From NCBI RefSeq assembly GCF_002224125.1, contig NZ_NCSM01000007.1, forward strand, positions 605,357 through 669,356: a stretch of 64,000 nucleotides of DNA, given 5' to 3'. A model generated the notes under the pieces. The model did no database searches. It saw only the letters and a list, made by a program, of their open reading frames with translations, and was not told where the DNA came from. Source of the stretch: Streptomyces sp. NBS 14/10 (GTDB taxonomy: Bacteria; Actinomycetota; Actinomycetes; Streptomycetales; Streptomycetaceae). The position numbers were made by a program, and so were the translations under genes. Position 1 is the first letter of the stretch. The number at the start of each line of letters is the position of its first letter. This document shows, piece by piece, positions 26,022-32,670 of the stretch.

Positions 26022-26978
26022 TCAGAACCCCAGCTTCCGCAGCTGCTTCGGATCCCGCTGCCAATCCTTCGCGACCTTCACATGCAGGTCCAGGAAGACC
26101 GGCGTACCCAGCAGCGCCTCGATGTGCTTGCGGGACTTCGTCCCGACCTCCTTCAGGCGCTTGCCCTTGGGGCCGATGATGATGCCCTTCTGGCTGGGGC
26201 GCTCGATGTAGAGGTTGGCGTGGATGTCGAGGAGCGGCCGGTCGGCGGGGCGGTCCTCGCGGGGCAGCATCTCCTCGACCACCACGGCGATGGAGTGCGG
26301 CAGCTCGTCCCGGACGCCCTCCAGGGCCGCCTCGCGGATCAGCTCGGCGACCATGACCTGCTCGGGCTCATCGGTGAGGTCGCCCTCCGGGTAGAGCGCC
26401 GGGCTCTCCGGGAGCAGCGGTACGAGCAGGTCAGCGAGCAGGCCCACCTGGTTGCCTCCGGTGGCGGAGACGGGGACGATCTCGGCCCACTCGAAGCCCA
26501 GCTCCTTGCCGAGCCGGTCGACGGCGATCAGCTGCTCGGCGAGCTGCTGGGAGTCGACCAGGTCGGTCTTGGTGACGATGGCGACCTTGGGGGTCTTCTT
26601 GATCCCGGCCAGCTCGCCCGCGATGAAGCGGTCGCCGGGGCCGAGCTTCTGGTCGGCGGGCAGACAGAAGCCGATGACGTCGACCTCGGCCCAGGTGGTC
26701 CGTACGACGTCGTTCAGGCGCTCGCCGAGCAGGGTGCGCGGCTTGTGCAGACCCGGGGTGTCGACCAGCACCAGCTGGGCTTCGGGGCGGTGCACGATGC
26801 CGCGGACGGTGTGGCGGGTGGTCTGCGGGCGGTTGGAGGTGATCGCGACCTTCGTCCCCACCAGTGCGTTGGTCAGGGTCGACTTGCCCGCGTTGGGGCG
26901 GCCGACGAAGCAGGCGAAGCCCGCACGGTGCGGGGTCGCCCGCGGCTCGGGCTGGGAGGGGGACGTAGCGGCACTCAT
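26022..26978 (-). CDS. era: GTPase Era
   Basis: 318-aa essential GTPase that helps mature 16S rRNA and assemble the 30S subunit. GTP motifs: GRPNAGKST (26-34), the switch II region LVDTPGLHKPRTLLGERLND, and the base-recognition TKTD. The C-terminal KH domain carries YIERPSQKGIIIGPKGKRLK, which binds the 16S 3' end. Start at ATG 26978; an ATG three codons upstream is equally possible. Upstream is a cytidine-deaminase-like gene in the same direction. Confidence 0.96.
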   Translation of the reverse strand: MSAATSPSQPEPRATPHRAGFACFVGRPNAGKSTLTNALVGTKVAITSNRPQTTRHTVRGIVHRPEAQLVLVDTPGLHKPRTLLGERLNDVVRTTWAEVDVIGFCLPADQKLGPGDRFIAGELAGIKKTPKVAIVTKTDLVDSQQLAEQLIAVDRLGKELGFEWAEIVPVSATGGNQVGLLADLLVPLLPESPALYPEGDLTDEPEQVMVAELIREAALEGVRDELPHSIAVVVEEMLPREDRPADRPLLDIHANLYIERPSQKGIIIGPKGKRLKEVGTKSRKHIEALLGTPVFLDLHVKVAKDWQRDPKQLRKLGF

Positions 26979-27078
26979 GGCGCCCATTGTCCCCGATGCC
27001 CCGGCCCTCGCCGACCGCGCGGTTCGGACCGCTCGACAGCCGTCGGCCATGACGGTCCGACCTGTACCTACGGGCCGC

Positions 27079-27429
27079 TCAGGCCTGGATCGTGGTGCGC
27101 AGCCCGCCGTCGGGGCCCGCCAGCAGCACCGGGGTGCCCGCCCCGCCCAGGTCCCGTACGGCCGCGCGGTCCTCCTCCGGAAGGTCCCCGGCCTCGGACA
27201 CGACGGCCGCGGCCTCCAGGGACTTGGCGCCGCTGGCGACGGCCATGGCGACGGCGGTCCGCAGCGCGCTCAGCGGGAGCGAGGGGAGGGCGACGGTGCC
27301 GGCGACATACGTACGGCCCGTCTCGTCGCGTACGGCGGCGCCCTCGGGCACGCCGTTGCGGGCTCGTGCGGAGCGGGCGAGGGTGATGATCTTGCGGTCT
27401 TCGGGGTCCAGGGGTACGGCTTCGCTCAT
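27079..27429 (-). CDS. Cytidine-deaminase-fold protein lacking zinc ligands
   Basis: 116-aa protein in the position where streptomycetes carry cdd next to era. Its shape matches cytidine deaminase: PLDPEDRKIITLARSARARN, then VAGTVALPSLPLSALRTAVA, then AAAVVSEAGDLP. However the catalytic CAE/HAE is replaced within LPLSALRT, and no PCxxC follows. It should therefore not bind the catalytic zinc, and deamination is unlikely. It may bind nucleosides or simply be a structural relic. The start Met is uncertain by four codons. Confidence 0.7.
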   Translation of the reverse strand: MSEAVPLDPEDRKIITLARSARARNGVPEGAAVRDETGRTYVAGTVALPSLPLSALRTAVAMAVASGAKSLEAAAVVSEAGDLPEEDRAAVRDLGGAGTPVLLAGPDGGLRTTIQA

Positions 27430-27461
27430 GCGGATGAGCATAGGCGCGACGGTCGCCGCTA

Positions 27462-28424
27462 TTACTGCGGCGGCTGCGGGAAGCCCTCCGGCCAGATCAT
27501 CTTCGCACCGGCGAGGGCGCCGCCGTCCACCGGCACCGAAGCCCCCGTCATGAAGACGAACTGGTCGGACGCGAGCGCCAGTACGGAGTCCGCGATCTCC
27601 TCGGCGGTGGCCATCCGCTGCAGACCGGGCACGTTCAGCGGCCCCCACGCCTTCTTGTACGCCGCCCAGTCGGCGTCGGACACCCCCGCGGGCCGCACCA
27701 GCGGGGTGTCGGTCGTGCCGGGCAGGATCGCGTTGATGCGGATGCCCTTGGCGCCGTAGTCGAGCGCGGCGGACCGCACGATGCCCTCCACACCGCGCTT
27801 GCTCGCCGTATAGCCGGCGTGGCCCGGACGGGCCCGCTCCGCCCCGGCGGACGCGGTGCACACGATCACGCCGCCGCCCCGCTCCAGCAGGTGCGGGATC
27901 TCGTACTTGATCGCCAGGAAGACCCCGCGCTCGTTGGTGCCGATGATGTTGTCCCAATCGGCGACGCTCGTCTCGTGCAGCGGCTTGGAGAACTCGATGC
28001 CCGCGTTGTTGAACGCGACGTCCAGACCGCCGTAACGGCTCGCCACCGTGTCCACGAAGGCCTTGACCTGGTCCGCTTCACGGACGTCGGCCCGGATGTA
28101 GACGGCCTCGCCGCCGGCCTTCCGGATCTCCCGCTCGACCTCGGCGCCGAGGTGCTCGCGGCGCCCGCAGAACCCGACCTTGGCGCCCTCGGCGGCGAAC
28201 GCCTTGGCCGTCGCCCGGCCGATGCCCGACGTGGCACCCGTGATGACCACCACCTTCCCGGCGAAGCGCCCCTCGCCCCCGGCCCTGGCACCGCTCCGCC
28301 GCGCGCCCGGCACGGCCTGCGCCCGCTGCGCCCCGGCGGTGGCCGCGGCGAACCCGGCGGCGCCGGCCAGCGCTCCCGAGATGACTCTGCGGCGGTCGAA
28401 ACGGTTGAAGGATTTCTCGGACAC
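27462..28424 (-). CDS. Short-chain dehydrogenase/reductase with Tat signal
   Basis: 320-aa NAD(P)-dependent oxidoreductase. The cofactor motif VITGATSGIG is at about 60-69, NNAG follows, and YTASK is the catalytic Tyr/Lys. The N-terminus has a twin-arginine sequence RFDRRRVISGALAGAAGFAA and a signal-peptide-like Ala stretch ending AQA, unusual for an SDR and suggesting export of a folded, cofactor-loaded enzyme. The GTG at 28424 has GAGGAG seven to eight bases upstream; the frame is open further but without a better start. First gene beyond the conserved cdd-era block. Substrate unknown. Confidence 0.88.
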   Translation of the reverse strand: MSEKSFNRFDRRRVISGALAGAAGFAAATAGAQRAQAVPGARRSGARAGGEGRFAGKVVVITGATSGIGRATAKAFAAEGAKVGFCGRREHLGAEVEREIRKAGGEAVYIRADVREADQVKAFVDTVASRYGGLDVAFNNAGIEFSKPLHETSVADWDNIIGTNERGVFLAIKYEIPHLLERGGGVIVCTASAGAERARPGHAGYTASKRGVEGIVRSAALDYGAKGIRINAILPGTTDTPLVRPAGVSDADWAAYKKAWGPLNVPGLQRMATAEEIADSVLALASDQFVFMTGASVPVDGGALAGAKMIWPEGFPQPPQ

Positions 28425-28538
28425 GATCCGGCTCCTCGACCCTCGTGAGTGGTGTGCTTCTGTCGGGTTCGAGCTTCCGCCGCGGAGCGGGGCGCGGGCA
28501 TCTGTCATATCGACCGGTCACCGATGCGCCCAGCCCAC

Positions 28539-30272
28539 TCAGCCGTACCGGATCAGCACCGGCCGTTCCGTGACGCGCACCGTGTCACGGTGGTCGACCT
28601 CGCGCGTGGTGCTGTCCAGGTACTCGACGGTGCGGGCGTCGGCGCCGACGCGGGTGTCGGCTGTGCCTGCGTGGGTCCAGCGGATACGGGCCGTACGGTC
28701 GGTGCCTCGTCCGTCAGGGATGAGGAATTCGCACTGCCAGACGTTCTCGGGCAGGGCGATCTGGCCGCCGTGGCCGCAGGAGCGGAGGTCCGCGTGGGCC
28801 AACCACTGCTGGAGGCGGGCGACGAACAGGCCGGCCTTGGTGGGTGGTTGACCCTCGGCCTGGAGGACAAGGGGGATCTTGCCGTTGCCCCAGGCGTAGA
28901 AGTACATGCGCGCCAGGTTCCAGTTCCGGGCGTACAGACCCGTCAGATAGAAGCGGACCGCGTGGTCGGCTGCTGTTGCTTCCTCCAGTGGATCGTTCAG
29001 CGGCAGGGTCTGTGTGGTGCCGGTGTTCCACAGCGGCAGGTGGTACCCCGCCAGCTGGAACGTCCGATCGACCTTCCGCACTGCCTCGAGCATGGTCTCC
29101 GGCGGGTCGGTGATCCGGCGCTGGTACAGCTTGATCCCCGCCGCATCGCAGTACTGGTAGCCGCCCAACTCGGCGAACCGCAGCAGGTACTCATGTGCCT
29201 CGGCCGACCACAGCTCGGTGATCGAGGGGCACACCACGGTCGCGTTCCTGTCGGCTTCCCGGATGATGCGGCTCGCCCGCCGGGTCATCTCGACGAGTGT
29301 CGTGACGCTTCCGTTGTAGTGGTGCTCATGGTTCGCCATGACCCACAGTTCGTACGCATCGATACGGGCACCCGCATGCCGTACGAGAGCGCGCACGAAT
29401 GCGTCCCAGTCGTTGAGATCGTCCGGCGGTGCCGCTCGGGAACCGTCCGGATACGGGGCCTTCCGGGCGTCCGGGGCGGCCCAGGCGGGCGTACCGCCGA
29501 AGACGAACAACGCGGGCAGGCCCTCCCGTTCGGCGCCGTCGAGGAGCCGGTCGAGCGTGGACCAGTCGTACTCTCCGCGTGCGGGTTCCACTTGGGCCCA
29601 ACGGGTCTCGCTGTCCCACAGCCTCAGTGCGCCGGTCCGGAAGGAGGGCATGGCCCCGCTGGAGCTGTTCATCGTCACGCCGAACAGTTCCGGATCGACA
29701 GGCTTCGGTGTCTGCGCCCAGCTCGTCGCCCCAGTCGGCGCGGGCACGGCCGCGGGCGCGGCCTCGTACGGGGCGCTTGCGACGGCGGTGCAGAGAACGA
29801 CGAGTGCCATGACGGCGGCGAGGGCGAACCGCATGCCGAGGGCAGGCCGTCTCGCTGCCGGACCAGCGGTAGCGGCGCTGACGGGCGCTCCGGCGAAGGC
29901 GGTGCCGACGACGGGAGACGGGCCGCGATCCACCGCGGCGGACACCGGACCGGGATCTTGCCCCTGCCCCGTCGCAGCCCTCCAGCATCGCAGCAGCTTG
30001 TTCAGCTCGTCCGCGTCGGCTCCGCACTCCTTGGCGATACGGACGATGAGGTCGTAGTCCCCTGGCGTCCCCTTCCCGTTGCAGTACCGGTGAAGGGTGG
30101 AACTGCTCGTGAAAACCCGCCGCCCCAACTCCTGGTAGCTGAGGCCGCTACGCTCCTTCAGCCCCGCCAGGACGCCGGCTAACTCCTTGGCGCCTTCTGG
30201 CCCCTCCAAGCCCTCCACCCCCGTGGCGTCTGCCTCCGAATCCCGTCCCAGCATTCCACACGCGCGTCCCAT
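28539..30272 (-). CDS. Membrane HTH protein with extracellular glycosidase-like domain
   Basis: About 577 aa. Residues ~25-95 form an XRE-type HTH (LSYQELGRRVFTSSSTLHRY). A hydrophobic segment follows around 155-175 (MRFALAAVMALVVLCTAVAS), then a Pro/Ala linker. The last ~400 residues resemble a clan GH-A glycosidase such as GH39 (LFGVTMNSSSGAM, then RLWDSETRWAQVEPARGEYD). The strand that normally ends WNEPN reads YELWVMANHEHH (residues 311-312 Val-Met), and the second catalytic strand reads LWNTGTTQT with Gly418, so both catalytic acids seem replaced. It may sense glycans rather than cut them. The start is uncertain between 30272 and 30254. Confidence 0.75.
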   Translation of the reverse strand: MGRACGMLGRDSEADATGVEGLEGPEGAKELAGVLAGLKERSGLSYQELGRRVFTSSSTLHRYCNGKGTPGDYDLIVRIAKECGADADELNKLLRCWRAATGQGQDPGPVSAAVDRGPSPVVGTAFAGAPVSAATAGPAARRPALGMRFALAAVMALVVLCTAVASAPYEAAPAAVPAPTGATSWAQTPKPVDPELFGVTMNSSSGAMPSFRTGALRLWDSETRWAQVEPARGEYDWSTLDRLLDGAEREGLPALFVFGGTPAWAAPDARKAPYPDGSRAAPPDDLNDWDAFVRALVRHAGARIDAYELWVMANHEHHYNGSVTTLVEMTRRASRIIREADRNATVVCPSITELWSAEAHEYLLRFAELGGYQYCDAAGIKLYQRRITDPPETMLEAVRKVDRTFQLAGYHLPLWNTGTTQTLPLNDPLEEATAADHAVRFYLTGLYARNWNLARMYFYAWGNGKIPLVLQAEGQPPTKAGLFVARLQQWLAHADLRSCGHGGQIALPENVWQCEFLIPDGRGTDRTARIRWTHAGTADTRVGADARTVEYLDSTTREVDHRDTVRVTERPVLIRYG

Positions 30273-30491
30273 TCCATCTGCAACACACCAGGTCAGCAGG
30301 GCAGCGCACGTCCCACGCCGACTTGAAACGCGAGATGGCTGGCCCTCGGCCGGGGCGGAACAGCACAGTTGATCTCGCCGACACGACACATCGGCATCAC
30401 AGCGGTCCGCACTCTGCTGAACTCACCTGCTGTCATTGCCGCATCGGGTGAATCACGGGGTGCGCCCGCCTCACACATCGGGGGATCGAGA
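30273..30491. promoter_or_regulatory. Divergent intergenic region
   Basis: 219 bp between the membrane HTH gene and the first of three rightward secreted-protein genes. It is somewhat richer in AT than its surroundings and must hold both promoters. I see no convincing pair of -35/-10 boxes or a long inverted repeat. Confidence 0.3.
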
Positions 30492-31100
30492 ATGAAGCTT
30501 TGCCTGCCCATGCTCACCGCGGGCACGGTGGCATCCGTCATGGTGCTGTCCGCCTGCTCGTCGCCGACCGCGACGGATCACGCGAAGGACAGCACGCCGA
30601 AGGCCGCTCAACATGAGGCCAAGGCCGCGGGGACCGGTGACCCGACGTATATGGCCGCCGCGTCGTCGACGTGCACGTACAACTCCTACAGCTCTTTCGG
30701 TCCCGGCGAGATAGTCACGCGCAAGGGAAGCGGCTCGAACACGCAGAACGACGGCTATACCGACAAGCACGGCCGGAAGCTCCAGTTGGCCACCGGGAAG
30801 CTGTACGACCGCTCGGCGGGCAGGCTGACGCACGCCAAGAAGGGCGACAAGGTCTGGGTCGACATCAGCCATGACAAGGGCAAGACCTGGAAGGTCTGCG
30901 GGTCCGTGACCAAGGGCAACACCATTGGGCACGTCCTCACCAGCAAGATTTTCATCCACAGCAGCGGCGATGTGAAGAACCGCTACATGCGGGCCTGCGC
31001 CAAGACGGGCGACAAGACCTGGTGCGCCGACATCGGCAACAAGAGCAACAAGAACGTCGTCGGCGACAACTGGACGCGCTACTGGTGGACCGACAGCTGA
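30492..31100 (+). CDS. Predicted lipoprotein of unknown function
   Basis: 202-aa protein. The signal peptide ends in the lipobox LSACSS, giving a lipid-anchored Cys, followed by a Lys/Ala/His-rich spacer. The mature part has four further Cys (TCTYNSY, WKVCGSV, RACAKTG, WCADIG) and aromatic residues at the C-terminus (NWTRYWWTDS), suggesting a small disulfide-stabilised fold. Start ATG 30492, with GGGGATCGAG upstream. First of three consecutive exported proteins. No family recognised. Confidence 0.8.
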   Translation: MKLCLPMLTAGTVASVMVLSACSSPTATDHAKDSTPKAAQHEAKAAGTGDPTYMAAASSTCTYNSYSSFGPGEIVTRKGSGSNTQNDGYTDKHGRKLQLATGKLYDRSAGRLTHAKKGDKVWVDISHDKGKTWKVCGSVTKGNTIGHVLTSKIFIHSSGDVKNRYMRACAKTGDKTWCADIGNKSNKNVVGDNWTRYWWTDS

Positions 31101-31143
31101 GCCTGGACGGAGTGTGCCGCATCCAACGGGGGGTACCACCGGT

Positions 31144-32064
31144 ATGAAGCGATTGTCCGTTCCTGTCTGCCTCGGCACGCTGATCGTCGCGGTCACCATG
31201 ACCGGCTGCACCGCGGTCGCCACCGGCGAACCCCCACAGCCTCCGAAGACAGGAGCCCGGACCCCGGGCCGCGAGCTGACCGATGCCGAGCAGGTCCGGG
31301 TGGAGCGCGCCGAGGAAATTCTCGTCAAGAAGTGCATGGAGCGGGAAGGCTTCACGTACTGGGTGGGGCGGGTGCCGAGTGTCCCGGAGCGCCAGAGCTA
31401 CAGCTATGTGCTGGACGATGTCGGCTGGGCGGAGAAGTACGGCTACGGCACGCGGCTCCAGCAGGAAGCCGAGGAAGCTCGGCTGAACGACCGGAACATC
31501 GCGTACGAGAACGCGCTTCCCAAGGCAGAGCGCATCCGGTACTCCAAGGCTCTCGACGGCAGGCCGTCGAGCGACGTGCTGTCGGCCGAGCTGCCCGGAG
31601 GCGGCACCATCGAGACGCCCCGCAGCGGCTGTCGCGCCGACGCCAAGGGCCGCCTCTACGGCGATTTCCCGGCCTGGTTCCGCGTCGAGAAGACCGCAAC
31701 GAATCTCACGTCCCTGTACGTGCCGGATCTCGTCAAGGACAAGCGCTTCCTGGGCGCGGTCGAGACGTGGTCGAGGTGTATGCGCAAGGAAGGGCACGAC
31801 TACGCCGACCCTTCCGAACTCCGCCAGGAACTGCCTGCCCTCACCAAGGGGATGAGCCCCGCGAAAGCGCACACCACCGAGGTGGAACTGGCAGTCGTCG
31901 AGGCCACTTGCGCCACCGAGACGTCACTGGGCAACAGGCTACGCACACTCGAGAACGAGTACCGGGACAAGAAGCTCAAGCGCTACCGCGACGACATCGC
32001 CGTCCACCAGCGGATGGGGCTCGCCGCACTGGCCCGGGCCGAGCACATCACCTCAGCCTCGTAG
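31144..32064 (+). CDS. Predicted lipoprotein, helical, unknown function
   Basis: 306-aa protein with an N-terminal signal and lipobox-like TMTGCTAV. The mature region is strongly charged and helical (ELTDAEQVRVERAEEILVKK), with Cys in KKCMEREGF, SRCMRKEGH and VEATCATE that resemble the paired KCM-EGF / RCM-EGH elements seen in actinobacterial surface lipoproteins. It ends in a helix, YRDKKLKRYRDDIAVHQRMG. Lies 43 bp after the previous lipoprotein gene and is probably co-transcribed. Function unknown. Confidence 0.8.
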   Translation: MKRLSVPVCLGTLIVAVTMTGCTAVATGEPPQPPKTGARTPGRELTDAEQVRVERAEEILVKKCMEREGFTYWVGRVPSVPERQSYSYVLDDVGWAEKYGYGTRLQQEAEEARLNDRNIAYENALPKAERIRYSKALDGRPSSDVLSAELPGGGTIETPRSGCRADAKGRLYGDFPAWFRVEKTATNLTSLYVPDLVKDKRFLGAVETWSRCMRKEGHDYADPSELRQELPALTKGMSPAKAHTTEVELAVVEATCATETSLGNRLRTLENEYRDKKLKRYRDDIAVHQRMGLAALARAEHITSAS

Positions 32065-32111
32065 CTGCGGGATGTCCCCACAACACCTCATGAAACAAGG
32101 AGTGATGCACC

Positions 32112-32585
32112 ATGCGCAGAATCACTGCCACATTCGCGACGCTCGCCCTCGCGGGCCTCGGGGCGACAGTCCCCGCGTCCGGCGCACAAGCGGCCTCCGC
32201 ACACTGTGACGAAAAGTGGAACAACACGAGGTCGGGCCTCGTCGTCGCCTATGGCGGCACCAACTGTTACGGCGATGTCCTCGGCTGGACCGAGAGCTGG
32301 GACTCGGACTGGGGCAACAGCTCCGGCCCCTTCGAGCACGGAGACACCAACGAGGCGACTTCGGTCCTGCACAAGGGTACGTCCGGTTACGCCGTCCAGT
32401 TCTTCAACGACACCGGGCAGGACTGGTCCGGCGGCCACAGTTGCCTCAAGAAGTCCGAGAAGTACGCCTCGGACCTCTCCGACAACTACTTCACCGTGTC
32501 CAACGGAGCCGTGCGCGGCGTGAACAACGCCATCAGCTCCCACCGGTGGGTACCGGATGACACGTGTGACAAGTTCATGACCTGA
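32112..32585 (+). CDS. Secreted beta/gamma-crystallin-like (I36-type) protein
   Basis: 157-aa exported protein with a classical signal peptide (MRRITATFATLALAGLGATV, cleavage after AQA). The mature domain has NCYGDVLGWTESWDSDWGNS and GYAVQFFNDTGQDWSGGHSC, resembling the beta/gamma-crystallin-type fold of peptidase inhibitor family I36 proteins common in Streptomyces. Four Cys suggest two disulfides. The start has AAGGAG at good spacing. Third gene of the exported-protein run. The inhibitory function is known for some family members only and is not shown here. Confidence 0.75.
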   Translation: MRRITATFATLALAGLGATVPASGAQAASAHCDEKWNNTRSGLVVAYGGTNCYGDVLGWTESWDSDWGNSSGPFEHGDTNEATSVLHKGTSGYAVQFFNDTGQDWSGGHSCLKKSEKYASDLSDNYFTVSNGAVRGVNNAISSHRWVPDDTCDKFMT

Positions 32586-32670
32586 CCCGGCCGCCGCGCG
32601 CCAAGCCCGCCAGGCGGGTGTCCCGGGTACGCCGGCTGGTCACCGATCCGCCCGGCGATACGCTCGGCGC

